Below the pieces are notes generated by a model, which was not told the DNA's origin, made no database searches, and saw only the letters and a list, made by a program, of their open reading frames with translations. From positions 1 through 64,000 of the forward strand of contig CAAGHC010000058.1 in the NCBI GenBank assembly GCA_900769565.1: 64,000 nt of DNA, read 5' to 3'. Below, piece by piece: positions 31,431 through 40,017 of this stretch. Both the position numbers and the translations under genes were made by a program. The stretch comes from Clostridia bacterium (GTDB lineage Bacteria > Bacillota > Clostridia > Christensenellales > Borkfalkiaceae). The stretch's first letter is position 1; each line of letters opens with the position of its first letter.

Positions 31431-32054
31431 ATGAAAGGAAAATTCGTGACTTTCGAGGGGTGTGAAGGGGTTGGTAAATCCCGTCAGATAAAACTTCTTG
31501 AAAAGTATTTGACCGAACACAATATAAAATATTATCTTACTAGAGAACCGGGTGGCACGTCCGTTTCCGAGCAGATACGCTCGGTTATTCTTGATGGAAA
31601 GAACGTTTCCATGACCGACGAGTGCGAAGCGCTTTTGTACGCTGCTGCTAGGGTGCAACTTTTAAAAGAAGAAATTGCGCCCAGATTAGAACGTGGCGAA
31701 CTTGTGCTTTGCGACAGATATATTGATTCGTCGCTTGCCTACCAAGGCTACGCAAGGGGGCTTGGCGTTTCTTTCGTAGAAAAGATAAACGACTATGCGC
31801 TTAAAAATTTTATGCCCGATTATACCTTATTTTTAAATCTTCCACCCGAACTTGCTTTCAAAAGAAAGGGTGGTATGGATGCTAACGATAGATTAGAGCA
31901 GTCTGGTATGGAATTTCACAATAAAGTATACCAAGGCTATTTGGCGCTTTCGGAAAAGTATAGCGAGCGTTTCTTAATGATAGACGCTAGTGGCGAAAAA
32001 GAGCAAACACACGGTAAAATTATTACAGCGCTTAAAGAAAAGGGCGTTATATGA
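31431..32054 (+). CDS. tmk: Thymidylate kinase
   Basis: 207-aa dTMP kinase making dTDP for DNA synthesis. The P-loop is FEGCEGVGKSRQIKLL (residues 7-22), the DR(Y/H/K) motif is LCDRYIDSSLAYQGYARG, and the LID region follows. Length is typical. The start follows GAAGGAAATT. Its stop overlaps the holB start by four bases (ATGA), the classic tmk-holB arrangement. Confidence 0.96.
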   Translation: MKGKFVTFEGCEGVGKSRQIKLLEKYLTEHNIKYYLTREPGGTSVSEQIRSVILDGKNVSMTDECEALLYAAARVQLLKEEIAPRLERGELVLCDRYIDSSLAYQGYARGLGVSFVEKINDYALKNFMPDYTLFLNLPPELAFKRKGGMDANDRLEQSGMEFHNKVYQGYLALSEKYSERFLMIDASGEKEQTHGKIITALKEKGVI

Positions 32055-33034
32055 TAGATTTTCTTTCCCTTATAAAGGACACGGGTGCATATAAAACTGT
32101 TTTGGGCGATAAGCGTAGTGGAAGGCTTTCGCACGCCTATCTGGTGTTATGCGCCGACGGGGATAATTTAGACGAATATCTTAAAATATTTGCAAAGTTA
32201 ATCGCTTGCGATAGCGAACAGCCTTGCGGGGCGTGCAGGACTTGCCGTTTAATCGACCAAAAATCTCATCCCGACGTGTTCTTTTATCCTGAAAAAGGGG
32301 AATCGGTGCTTGCCGAAGACGTTAACGCTTTGATACAGGAAAGTTACATTAAGCCCGTGGAAGGCGATAAAAAGATTTTCGTTTTATCCAACGGACAAAC
32401 CATGAATGCGTCGGCTCAAAACAAACTTTTGAAAACTTTGGAAGAGCCACCTAAAAACGTGCACATTATAATCGGCGCAACGGCAGAATTTAACTTGCTT
32501 TCTACCGTTAAGTCGAGAATGAAAAAATTGCAAATACCTTTCTTTACAGCAGATAGGCTTTTTTCTTCGTTAAAGGACGAATGTCCCGACCACGACAAAC
32601 TCAATTCTGCAATTGCTTGTGGCGACGGTACGGTTGGAAAGGCAAAAGCCCTTTACGGTGATGAAAACTTAAAAGATGCGTTAGAATGTAGCGCAGATAC
32701 GCTTTTAAACATGACGTCAAGCGCTAGCGTGTTAGAATATTCGTCCAAGATTTCTGCGTTAAAGTGCGACTTGTCCGATTTTTTATCGGTCACCGAACTT
32801 TTGTTACGGGACTTGCTTTTGGGGCTTGACGGAAAGGAAGATTTAGTTGCAAATAAAGAATTTTACAAAAAAGTAAAGAATGCAAAGAACTTTAATAAAG
32901 GCTCGGTATTATTCGCCCTTGAAAGTATAACCGAGGCGAATGAGCGAAAGAAATTCAACGCAAACCCTACTATGCTTATAGAGTGGTTGTTGTTTAGAAT
33001 TTTGGAGGGAAAATATAAATGGCAAAAATTGTAG
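32051..33034 (+). CDS. holB: DNA polymerase III subunit delta'
   Basis: 327-aa clamp-loader subunit. It has the RFC-type zinc module (CGACRTCRLIDQKSHPDV around 56-75) and the sensor-type segment NKLLKTLEEPPKNVHIIIGA, with SRMKKLQIPFF (SRC-like region) after it. As usual for delta', the P-loop at the N-terminus is degenerate. It is coupled to tmk by a 4-bp overlap and overlaps ricT by 16 bp, and the ricT ribosome site TTGGAGGG lies inside its coding end. Confidence 0.93.
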   Translation: MIDFLSLIKDTGAYKTVLGDKRSGRLSHAYLVLCADGDNLDEYLKIFAKLIACDSEQPCGACRTCRLIDQKSHPDVFFYPEKGESVLAEDVNALIQESYIKPVEGDKKIFVLSNGQTMNASAQNKLLKTLEEPPKNVHIIIGATAEFNLLSTVKSRMKKLQIPFFTADRLFSSLKDECPDHDKLNSAIACGDGTVGKAKALYGDENLKDALECSADTLLNMTSSASVLEYSSKISALKCDLSDFLSVTELLLRDLLLGLDGKEDLVANKEFYKKVKNAKNFNKGSVLFALESITEANERKKFNANPTMLIEWLLFRILEGKYKWQKL

Positions 33035-33900
33035 GCGTTAAATTTAAAAACACTGCTAAAATATACTACTTTGCGCCCGCAAACGAAACCGAAGAATACG
33101 AAGAGCATTCGGGCGTTGTAGTTGAAACTTCAAAGGGTTTAGAATACGGCACGGTCGTATTCGGCGCTAAAGAAGTCGACGATAAAGAAATCGTTCACCC
33201 CCTAAAAAAGATTTTGAGAAAGGCTACCGAAAAGGACGAAAAGACGGTTAAAGATAACGAGAAGAAGATTCCCGACGCAATGGCGTTTGCGCAAGAAAAA
33301 ATCAGAGAACTTCAACTTGATATGAAGTTAATCGGTTGCGAATATGCGTTTGACGGTAAAAAGGTGGTATTTTTCTTTACTGCCGACGGCAGGATAGACT
33401 TTAGAGAACTTGTAAAAGTTTTAGCGGCAAAATTGCATCTTCGCATAGAACTTCGCCAAGTAGGTATTCGTGACGAAACCAAAATTTTGGGTGGTATTGC
33501 ACCTTGTGGTAGAACTTGTTGTTGCGCAGGTACAATGTCTGAATTTGGCAAGGTATCTATCAAAATGGCTAAAAACCAAGGCTTGCACCTTAACCCGAGT
33601 AAAATAAGCGGGCTTTGCGGTAGGCTTATGTGTTGTTTGGAATACGAAAACGACTATTATGCAGAAGTGTTCAAGAAGATGCCGAAGGTTGGTGGAACGG
33701 TTGGTACGCCCGAAGGTAACGGCGTAGTAATTTCCAACGATATGTTAAAGTTAATCTCAAAAGTGAAGATAACTAAAGGCGACGGAAGCGAAGTTTATAA
33801 AGACTTTCCCGTTGACAGATTAACCTTTAATAAAGGCAAATCCGATAAGGACGACGAAGACGATTCGGTTAGCGAAGATATGAAAAAAATTTTGGATTAG
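33019..33900 (+). CDS. ricT: RicT/YaaT, PSP1 domain regulator
   Basis: 293-aa PSP1-domain protein. In Bacillus it forms the RicTAF (Y) complex that affects Spo0A phosphorelay, RNA processing by RNase Y and biofilm formation. Cysteine pairs that ligate Fe-S clusters are visible in CGRTCCCAGTMSEFG and GLCGRLMCCLEYE. The N-terminus (IVGVKFKNTAKIYYFAP) and SKGLEYGTVVFG fit the family. The acidic C-terminal tail (KSDKDDEDDSVSED) is variable. The start follows TTGGAGGG and overlaps holB by 16 bp. Last gene of the greA-lysS operon. Confidence 0.93.
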   Translation: MAKIVGVKFKNTAKIYYFAPANETEEYEEHSGVVVETSKGLEYGTVVFGAKEVDDKEIVHPLKKILRKATEKDEKTVKDNEKKIPDAMAFAQEKIRELQLDMKLIGCEYAFDGKKVVFFFTADGRIDFRELVKVLAAKLHLRIELRQVGIRDETKILGGIAPCGRTCCCAGTMSEFGKVSIKMAKNQGLHLNPSKISGLCGRLMCCLEYENDYYAEVFKKMPKVGGTVGTPEGNGVVISNDMLKLISKVKITKGDGSEVYKDFPVDRLTFNKGKSDKDDEDDSVSEDMKKILD

Positions 33901-33903
33901 TTG

Positions 33904-33932
33904 TTTACAAATTCAAAAGTTTGTGATACAAT
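33904..33932 (+). promoter_or_regulatory. Promoter of the ferredoxin gene
   Basis: TTTACA (33904-33909), 17-nt spacer ending in TGA, TACAAT (33927-33932). Confidence 0.7.
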
Positions 33933-33962
33933 ATAAACATAACTAAAGGGAGGTATACTCTA

Positions 33963-34133
33963 ATGGCGTTTAAAATCAGTGACCAATGCATCTCTTGTGG
34001 TGCTTGCGCAGACACTTGTCCTTGTGGCGCTATCAGCGAAGGCGAAAATCAGTACGTAATCGACCCCGAAACTTGTTTGAGTTGCGGTGCTTGTGCTGAA
34101 GGATGCCCCGTAGAGGCTATTTCAGAAGAATAA
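33963..34133 (+). CDS. 2[4Fe-4S] ferredoxin
   Basis: 56-aa clostridial-type ferredoxin, an electron carrier for fermentation and radical enzymes. Two CxxCxxCxxxC cluster motifs are visible: CISCGACADTCPCGAI and CLSCGACAEGCPVEAI. It is acidic, as usual. The ATG at 33963 follows GGGAGGTATAC. Monocistronic, with a strong promoter and terminator. Confidence 0.96.
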   Translation: MAFKISDQCISCGACADTCPCGAISEGENQYVIDPETCLSCGACAEGCPVEAISEE

Positions 34134-34145
34134 GAAAAGCAAAGT

Positions 34146-34181
34146 TTTAAGGCACGGCAAAACCGTGCCTTAAATTTTTTT
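34146..34181 (+). terminator. Terminator of the ferredoxin gene
   Basis: 12-bp stem TTTAAGGCACGG/CCGTGCCTTAAA (34146-34157, 34163-34174) followed by TTTTTTT. Confidence 0.9.
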
Positions 34182-34261
34182 GCGCAACTATCTAGCGCGT
34201 GTTTTTTGCGATAGTTCTAGTCGATTTTTTAGCCTTAAAACGAGTGCGAATAATTTTGCGT

Positions 34262-34291
34262 TCGACAAGGGCGAATACTACATATTATAAA
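34262..34291 (+). promoter_or_regulatory. Possible promoter of the tRNA methyltransferase gene
   Basis: TCGACA (34262-34267), 18-nt spacer, TATAAA (34286-34291). The ATG lies 7 nt further on and no Shine-Dalgarno site intervenes, so the transcript may be leaderless. Confidence 0.45.
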
Positions 34292-34298
34292 AGTTATT

Positions 34299-34964
34299 AT
34301 GGAACAATTAGAAGATTTACAACTTTTAGGCTTAAAGATTTTTCAAGACGATAATTTATACCGATTTACTTCCGACTCGGTATTATTATCACGTTTTGCA
34401 CGTGTAAAATCCGGCGATAAAGTTGCAGATTTTTGTTCGGGGAGTGGGATAGTCGGTTTTCATCTTTACGGGTTGAACGCTAACCTTGTTGAATCGGTAA
34501 CGCTATTTGAAATGCAAAAACCATTGTTCGACCTTTCCATAAAGAGTATAGAATATAATAACTTGAAAGAAAAGTTTAGCGCAGTAAACACTAGATTGCA
34601 AGATATAGGAAACGAGTACGTAGGAAAGTTTTCTTTAATCGTGTGCAATCCGCCCTATATGGCAAAGGATAGCGGTGCGCACGATAAGAACGAGTGCGTT
34701 GCAATCTGTAAAAGTGAAATAACTTTATCTTTAGAAGAACTTATATCGGCAATTTCAAAATGCTTAAAATTCGGTGGTAGAACATGCATAGTTCACCGTG
34801 CGGACAGGCTAGCCGACGTTATTTGTTTAATGCGTGAAAAGGGGTTAGAGCCTAAAAGATTGCAATTCGTGTCCGGTGGGAAGAAAGAACCTTATTTATT
34901 CCTGATTGAAGGGGTAAAGGGTGGCAAAAGAGGAATAAAAATATTGAATCAAACGGAGAATTAA
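34299..34964 (+). CDS. trmN6: TrmN6-type tRNA (adenine-N6) methyltransferase
   Basis: 221-aa SAM-dependent N6-adenine methyltransferase of the YfiC/TrmN6 group, which in E. coli modifies A37 of tRNA1-Val. SAM-binding region VADFCSGSGIVGFHLYG (about 44-60) and catalytic NPPY motif (IVCNPPYMAKDSGA around 113-126) are clear. The usual early LGLKIFQDDNLYRFTSDSVLLSRFA is present. It lacks a ribosome site and may be leaderless. rsmI follows after one base, so the pair is coupled, as in many Firmicutes. Confidence 0.87.
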   Translation: MEQLEDLQLLGLKIFQDDNLYRFTSDSVLLSRFARVKSGDKVADFCSGSGIVGFHLYGLNANLVESVTLFEMQKPLFDLSIKSIEYNNLKEKFSAVNTRLQDIGNEYVGKFSLIVCNPPYMAKDSGAHDKNECVAICKSEITLSLEELISAISKCLKFGGRTCIVHRADRLADVICLMREKGLEPKRLQFVSGGKKEPYLFLIEGVKGGKRGIKILNQTEN

Positions 34965-34965
34965 A

Positions 34966-35763
34966 GTGCTGTATTTCGTAGCAACGCCGATAGGCAACTT
35001 AAAAGATATAACCTTGCGAGCATTAGAAGTTTTAAACGCTGTGGACGAGATTGCGTGTGAAGACACTAGGCATTCGTTGGGGCTACTTAACGCTCACGGT
35101 ATAAAAAAACCGCTTACTGCTTATCATAAATTTAACGAGCGTGAGGCAGGGCAAAAAATTATAGATAAACTAAAAGACGGAAAGAGCATTGCAGTTATTA
35201 CCGACGCAGGTATGCCCGTAGTTTCAGACCCCGGCAACCTTTTGGTTGAAATGTTAATTGAGAACGGGCTAGAATTTACAGTTATTCCCGGTGCTTGCGC
35301 TTGCGTTTCTGCGTTAGTGTTAAGTGGACTAGACAGTAGCAGGTTTTGTTTTTTAGGGTTTATGCCTAGCAAGACGAGTGAGAGAAAAGAGTTTTTAGAA
35401 AAATATAAAAACCTTGACTTAACGCTAATATTTTACTCTGCCCCGCATGACGTAAAGAAAGATATTGAAACCTTATATTCGGTATTCGGCTCTCGCCGAG
35501 CGGTAGCCGTAAAAGAGATTAGCAAGGTTCACGAACGGGCAGAGCGCTTTAATCTATCCGACGGATTAGGTAGTGAGCCAAAGGGCGAATACGTAATTTT
35601 AGTCGAAGGTGGAAAGATGGAAAATCCTAATTTAGCCCTTTCGGAAAAGGAACATATTGAGTTGTATATTAGCCAAGGAATGGACAAAAAGAGTGCGCTA
35701 AAAGCCGTAGCCAAAGAGCGTGGCGTTTCAAAATCCGAACTTTATAAATACACTATTGAATAA
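34966..35763 (+). CDS. rsmI: 16S rRNA (cytidine-1402-2'-O)-methyltransferase
   Basis: 265-aa tetrapyrrole-methylase-fold enzyme methylating C1402 of 16S rRNA. Motifs are VATPIGNLKDITLRALEVL at the N-terminus, CEDTRHSLGLLNAHG, and ITDAGMPVVSDPG (SAM site). The GTG start at 34966 is chosen because ACGGAGAATTAAA precedes it. It starts one base after the methyltransferase upstream. A bidirectional terminator follows. Confidence 0.95.
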   Translation: MLYFVATPIGNLKDITLRALEVLNAVDEIACEDTRHSLGLLNAHGIKKPLTAYHKFNEREAGQKIIDKLKDGKSIAVITDAGMPVVSDPGNLLVEMLIENGLEFTVIPGACACVSALVLSGLDSSRFCFLGFMPSKTSERKEFLEKYKNLDLTLIFYSAPHDVKKDIETLYSVFGSRRAVAVKEISKVHERAERFNLSDGLGSEPKGEYVILVEGGKMENPNLALSEKEHIELYISQGMDKKSALKAVAKERGVSKSELYKYTIE

Positions 35764-35767
35764 AAGC

Positions 35768-35813
35768 AAAAAACAAAGACCTTTAGTCAAAACTGATTAA
35801 AGGTCTTTTTAGT
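35768..35813. terminator. Bidirectional terminator, rsmI / pflA
   Basis: AAAGACCTTTA/TAAAGGTCTTT stem with further TCA/TGA pairing (35775-35808). Plus side ends TTTTTAG, minus side ends GTTTTTTGC. Confidence 0.9.
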
Positions 35814-36521
35814 TTATTTAATGCAAACTAGCCTATTAAGTTTTTCCATTTTTTCGCTAGTTGGCGTTGGAAGGTTCTTAAACGGAAAGGTAATGCCTAA
35901 ATTATCGTACTTTGTTTGACAAATTTTTTTAAACGGTAAAAGTTCTACTTTGTCTATGCACGGGTGGGCTTTTATTATTGCGTTAAGGTTAAAAATGTTT
36001 TGCTCGTCGTCGTTCTTGGTTGGAATAATTACCTGGCGTATGGTAGTTTTTATATTCCTATCGTTAAGAACTTTCAAAAACTCAAGCACGTCCGAATATG
36101 AGCATCCAACGTAGCGACGATAATGTTCGTCGTTAGTATATTTAATATCAAGTAAAACTCTGTCGGTAACCGTTAAAAGTTCAAGCACGTTTTCATTCAA
36201 AATACTGCCGGAAGTATCAAGGCAAGTGTTTAATCCTTGCGCTTTCGCCAAGGCGAAAATTTCTTTTGCGAACTCTGCTTGAACGAGTGGTTCGCCACCC
36301 GATAGGGTGATGCCCCCGTCTTTACCAAAATATTCTTTATACTTAATCGCCCTTTCCACAACTTGTTCAGCCGAAAAAAGTTTACCGCCCAAAATGTTGT
36401 GAGTTTCAGGATTGTGACAGCACGAGCATCTTAAGTTGCAACCTGCCAAAAAAGCCACGAATCTAACGCCAGGACCGTCAAGAGTGCCAAGGCTTTGAAA
36501 GGAGTTTATTCTACCTTGCAT
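35814..36521 (-). CDS. pflA: Pyruvate formate-lyase activating enzyme
   Basis: 235-aa radical SAM enzyme that generates the glycyl radical on PflB. The cluster motif CNLRCSCCHNPET (CxxxCxxC around residues 29-36) and the GGITLSGGEPLVQ SAM/glycine-rich motif are present. The N-terminal GRINSFQSLGTLDGPGVRFVAFLAGC is family-typical. It lies directly behind pflB (one base between), so both are under the ZTP riboswitch. It needs reduced ferredoxin or flavodoxin, and a ferredoxin gene lies nearby. Confidence 0.96.
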   Translation of the reverse strand: MQGRINSFQSLGTLDGPGVRFVAFLAGCNLRCSCCHNPETHNILGGKLFSAEQVVERAIKYKEYFGKDGGITLSGGEPLVQAEFAKEIFALAKAQGLNTCLDTSGSILNENVLELLTVTDRVLLDIKYTNDEHYRRYVGCSYSDVLEFLKVLNDRNIKTTIRQVIIPTKNDDEQNIFNLNAIIKAHPCIDKVELLPFKKICQTKYDNLGITFPFKNLPTPTSEKMEKLNRLVCIK

Positions 36522-36522
36522 A

Positions 36523-38751
36523 TTATAGTCCGTCGTGGAAAGTACGGCTTATAACTTCTTTTTGTTGTTCTTTAGAAAGTTTATTGAAGTTTACCGCATA
36601 GCCCGAAACTCTTATGGTAAGGTTGGGGTAGTCTTCGGGGTTTTCATACGCTTTAAGTAGCGTTTCCCTGTTCAACACGTTAACGTTTATATGGTGCGCT
36701 TTCTTTAAGAAATATCCGTCGAGAATGTTTACGAGATTAGCCGTTCTTTCTTCCTTGTTTGGGCCAAGTGCGTTGGGCGTGATAGAGAAAGTGTTTGAAA
36801 TACCGTCACGGCAATCGTCGTAACTAATTTTAGCGACCGAGTTCAAAGATGCTAACGCACCGTTTTCTTCACGGTTGTGCATGGGGTTAGCGCCAGGGGC
36901 AAAGGGTGCGCCTGCCTTTCTTCCGTCAGGTGTAGCGCCCGTATTTTTACCGTACATAACGTTAGAAGTTATGGTTAACACCGAAAGGGTGTGTACGGCG
37001 TTCCTATAAGTTGGGGTTTTGCGAAGTTCTTCGATAACTTGGTGGGTAAGATTTTTTGCAATCAAGTCCACGCTGTCGTCGTCATTGCCAAACTTTGCAA
37101 ATTCGCCCGTGGTTTCAAAGTTTACGATATATCCGTCGTCGTTTTTTATCGGTTTAACGCACGCATGCTTAATTGCAGAAAGCGAGTCGGTAACAACCGA
37201 AAGTCCTGCAACGCCAAACGCCATAAATCTTGTAACTTGGGTATCGTGTAACGCCATTTGCGTTTTTTCATAAGCGTACTTGTCGTGCATATAATGGATA
37301 ACGTTCATGGTGTTAACGTATAAGCGCATTAACCATTCGATATAAACGTCGTAGCGTGCTTTAACCGTTTCAAAATCAAGTTTGTCGCCGTCAAGCACGG
37401 GAAGTTGTGGGCCGATATGAACGTTGCTTTCCACGTCGTAACCACCGTTTAAGGCAATCAGCAAAAGTTTTGCTAGATTGCAACGTGCGCCAAAAAATTG
37501 CATTTGTTTACCGACCTTCATTGCAGAAACGCAACAAGCGATAGCGTAGTCGTCCCCGTAATGCGGGCGCATAACGTCGTCGTTTTCGTACTGAATAGAA
37601 TCGGTGTCGATAGAAACTTGAGCGCAGAATTTTTTAAACCCTTCGGGAAGGGCGTTTGCCCAAAGAACGGTAAGGTTGGGTTCGGGGGACGGACCTAAAG
37701 TGTAAAGTGTATTTAGAATACGGAAACTGCTCTTTGTAACTAGCGTTTTGCCGTTTTCACCCATACCACCTACTGCTTCGGTAATCCACATAGGGTCGCC
37801 ACCGAAAAGTTCGTTATACTCGGGCGTGCGCAAGTGCCTTGCGATACGTAGTTTAATAACGAAGTCGTCAATAAGTTCTTGCGCTTTGATTTCGTCAAGA
37901 ATGCCGTTCTTAATATCACGTTCAATATAAATATCAAAGAAGGTGCTAACACGACCTAACGACATTGCCGCCCCGTTTTGTTCCTTGATTGCGCCAAGGT
38001 AACCAAAATACGTCCATTGAATTGCTTCTTTGGCGTTCTTTGCAGGTTTAGAAATATCAAAGCCGTAAGAGAGAGCCATTTCTTTAAGATAGCCTAAAAA
38101 GGTAATCTGTTGGAAAAGTTCTTCGTCAAGTCTAATTTTATCAACGTCAAAATTGCCGTTTGCTAGTGCTTTTTTATCAAGGACTTTTTGTTCAATAAGT
38201 CTATCCACGCCGTAGAGTGCACCCCTACGATAATCGCCTATAATTCTGCCCCTGCCGTAAGCGTCGGGAAGACCCGTGATTACGTGGCACTTTCTTGCAA
38301 GGCGCATCTCGTCGGTATAAGCACGGAAAACGCCGTCGTTGTGCGTGGTACGGTATCTAAATTCTTCTTGTACCTTTTCAGATAGAGTATAGCCGTAAGC
38401 TTCGCACGCTTGTTTAACCATTCTCATTCCACCAAAAGGATTAACGCCACGCTTTAAGGGACTATCCGTTTGCATTCCGAATATAAGTTCGTTTTCCTTG
38501 TCGATATAACCGGGTGCATAATTCTTGAGAGAAGAAACGGTGGTCGTGTCAACGTCCAAAACGCCACCCTTTTCACGTTCAAGTTTAAACAAGGCGTTTA
38601 CCTTTGCCATGATAGAGTTGGTGCGTTCGGTTGCGGACGCTAAAAAGGACTTATCGCCCAAGTACGGCGTGTAATTAGTTTGAATAAAATTACGCACGTC
38701 GATTTCCGTTTGCCATTTTCCACTATTAAATCCGTAATAATATTCTTTCAT
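36523..38751 (-). CDS. pflB: Formate C-acetyltransferase (pyruvate formate-lyase)
   Basis: 742-aa glycyl-radical enzyme converting pyruvate and CoA to acetyl-CoA and formate under anoxia. The adjacent catalytic cysteines are in [23 protein letters not shown]. The radical glycine is in RVSGYAVNF, about Gly717, 25 residues from the end. The ATG at 38751 follows ATAAGGAGA; the longer ORF start would lie inside the leader. A ZTP riboswitch with terminator controls it, linking formate supply to one-carbon status. pflA is directly downstream. Confidence 0.97.
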   Translation of the reverse strand: MKEYYYGFNSGKWQTEIDVRNFIQTNYTPYLGDKSFLASATERTNSIMAKVNALFKLEREKGGVLDVDTTTVSSLKNYAPGYIDKENELIFGMQTDSPLKRGVNPFGGMRMVKQACEAYGYTLSEKVQEEFRYRTTHNDGVFRAYTDEMRLARKCHVITGLPDAYGRGRIIGDYRRGALYGVDRLIEQKVLDKKALANGNFDVDKIRLDEELFQQITFLGYLKEMALSYGFDISKPAKNAKEAIQWTYFGYLGAIKEQNGAAMSLGRVSTFFDIYIERDIKNGILDEIKAQELIDDFVIKLRIARHLRTPEYNELFGGDPMWITEAVGGMGENGKTLVTKSSFRILNTLYTLGPSPEPNLTVLWANALPEGFKKFCAQVSIDTDSIQYENDDVMRPHYGDDYAIACCVSAMKVGKQMQFFGARCNLAKLLLIALNGGYDVESNVHIGPQLPVLDGDKLDFETVKARYDVYIEWLMRLYVNTMNVIHYMHDKYAYEKTQMALHDTQVTRFMAFGVAGLSVVTDSLSAIKHACVKPIKNDDGYIVNFETTGEFAKFGNDDDSVDLIAKNLTHQVIEELRKTPTYRNAVHTLSVLTITSNVMYGKNTGATPDGRKAGAPFAPGANPMHNREENGALASLNSVAKISYDDCRDGISNTFSITPNALGPNKEERTANLVNILDGYFLKKAHHINVNVLNRETLLKAYENPEDYPNLTIRVSGYAVNFNKLSKEQQKEVISRTFHDGL

Positions 38752-38785
38752 AATAGTTCTCCTTATAGAATAGCCCAAAAAATAA

Positions 38786-38826
38786 CAAAAAAGGGCAATC
38801 CGATTTTAGTAAAAATCGAAATGCCC
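38786..38826 (-). terminator. ZTP-controlled terminator before pflB
   Basis: Minus-strand hairpin GGGCA..CGATTTT/AAAATCG..TGCCC followed by TTTTTTG. Its first strand overlaps the aptamer 3' end (TGGGCA). Confidence 0.85.
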
Positions 38827-38894
38827 AGACGGTCGGCTACTAAACGAACGTTTCCTTGCGGTTAATCCGCTTATCCGTCAGTTACGTTCGTCAT
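38822..38894 (-). ncRNA. ZTP riboswitch (pfl motif)
   Basis: Minus strand reads CGTAACTGACGG (near the 5' end), a GCGGATTAACCGC hairpin with AAGGAAACG behind it, and the hallmark GCCGACCGTCTGGGCA near 38822-38840. These are the conserved blocks of the pfl/ZTP motif, which senses ZMP/ZTP and usually prevents a terminator. Position directly upstream of pflB is a classic one. Confidence 0.93.
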
Positions 38895-38898
38895 AATT

Positions 38899-38928
38899 AT
38901 TATACAACCAAGCAAAAGGTTTTGTCAA
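38899..38928 (-). promoter_or_regulatory. Promoter of the ZTP riboswitch-pflBA unit
   Basis: Minus strand TTGACA (38928-38923), 18-nt spacer, TATAAT (38904-38899). Confidence 0.8.
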
Positions 38929-38975
38929 GCCTAAAACGCTAATACTTTTTAAATTTTATTTAGTAAGTTTTATGT

Positions 38976-39467
38976 TTATTTTTCTATAATAAACTGTTCG
39001 TCTTCTTTTAAGTCCACCACAATGCAGTCGTTCATATAAGTACATTCAGGCAAAATTATCATAGCAGTAAGACTATCAGCATTTGCTGGAAGTGGCGCTA
39101 AATGCCATACGCAAGCGTTCATTTTTATAAGCGTATTTTTAGGCACGATAAACGCTTTAGTTAACTCGGGCAAGGGTTTTCCTGCCGATGGGGGCGCAAC
39201 GTGCAAAATCATATCGTCTGATAACGGCAATATAATTTCGCAAGTAGTGGTATGGTATTCAATTTGCGTAATTTTCATTTGTTTGGGCTTTTTAACCGTT
39301 ATAGGTGAAAATCCAACTTGCCCGTCGTGATATGCAGTTAGTCTATCGGGATAAAAATTATGCAATTCCCCTGAAAGTGCGTATCCATCGGGATTAGCCA
39401 TATCGTAATAAGCGCCAAATGGTGCAAATGCTTGTTTTGAAAGTTGTTCTACTTTAATCTTTTTCAT
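38976..39467 (-). CDS. Ureidoglycolate lyase family (AllA-like) cupin protein
   Basis: 163-aa protein resembling the AllA/ureidoglycolate lyase family, a cupin-like beta barrel (SKQAFAPFGAYYDMANPDG, HTTTCEIILPLSDDMILHVAPPS, AFIVPKNTLIKMNACVWHLAPLP). True AllA releases glyoxylate and urea in allantoin breakdown, but no other allantoin gene is nearby, so a different small-molecule role is possible. The start has a weak GTATGAGA site. It follows dut after 14 nt, in one operon. Confidence 0.7.
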   Translation of the reverse strand: MKKIKVEQLSKQAFAPFGAYYDMANPDGYALSGELHNFYPDRLTAYHDGQVGFSPITVKKPKQMKITQIEYHTTTCEIILPLSDDMILHVAPPSAGKPLPELTKAFIVPKNTLIKMNACVWHLAPLPANADSLTAMIILPECTYMNDCIVVDLKEDEQFIIEK

Positions 39468-39481
39468 ATATATCTCATACC

Positions 39482-39958
39482 TTATTTATTATCCGTGCTA
39501 CCCATACCACCAACTCTAACGCCAACGCAGTCGTCGTCTTCGGTGATACCGTATTCTGTAAATACCCCTTGCGCAAAAGCCTTACCCTTTTCAACGGTAA
39601 GTTCACTATTGCCACAGTTAGTCATTTTTATAAAAATATGACCTTGGTTTTCAGCATAATAGTAGTCGCTATCTATTATGCCGACGGTGTTATCAAGACG
39701 CAAACGGTACTTAAAGCCAAGGCTGCTCCTTGGGTAAATGCTCAAAACCCAACCGTTTTCAATCTTAACTTTAATACCTGTTGGGATTTTTATAGTTTCG
39801 CCTGCTTGAAGGGTAAAAGACTCGGGGGCAAAAAAGTCATACCCAGCGCTACCAGCAGTTGCCCTGCGTGGCAACATTATCTCTTGATAAGTTGTTTTAT
39901 TGCCAACTTTTAAAAACTCGTTCTCGCTAATCTTAAAAAATTTTGCAATTCTTTTCAT
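39482..39958 (-). CDS. dut: dUTP diphosphatase (trimeric dUTPase type)
   Basis: 158-aa dUTPase hydrolysing dUTP to dUMP. Conserved motifs are visible in order: RRATAGSAGYDFFA (motif 1), PRSSLG (motif 2), LDNTVGIIDSDYY (motif 3), NSELTVEKGKAFAQGVF (motif 4) and RVGGMGSTDN (motif 5 P-loop-like tail). A cytoplasmic housekeeping role in keeping uracil out of DNA is expected. The start follows TTTAGGA. The promoter upstream overlaps the end of the AraC gene. Confidence 0.9.
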   Translation of the reverse strand: MKRIAKFFKISENEFLKVGNKTTYQEIMLPRRATAGSAGYDFFAPESFTLQAGETIKIPTGIKVKIENGWVLSIYPRSSLGFKYRLRLDNTVGIIDSDYYYAENQGHIFIKMTNCGNSELTVEKGKAFAQGVFTEYGITEDDDCVGVRVGGMGSTDNK

Positions 39959-39988
39959 AAAAAAATCCTAAATAACATTTATAAATAA

Positions 39989-40017
39989 ATTATACCAAAA
40001 ATTTAACTATAAATCAA
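39989..40017 (-). promoter_or_regulatory. Promoter of dut
   Basis: Minus strand TTGATT (40017-40012), 17-nt spacer ending in TGG, TATAAT (39994-39989). The -35 box overlaps the last codon of the upstream AraC-type gene. Confidence 0.7.

Noticed and set aside
38680..38865. 61-aa plus-strand ORF
   Set aside because: It is a shadow over the ZTP riboswitch and the first codons of pflB.
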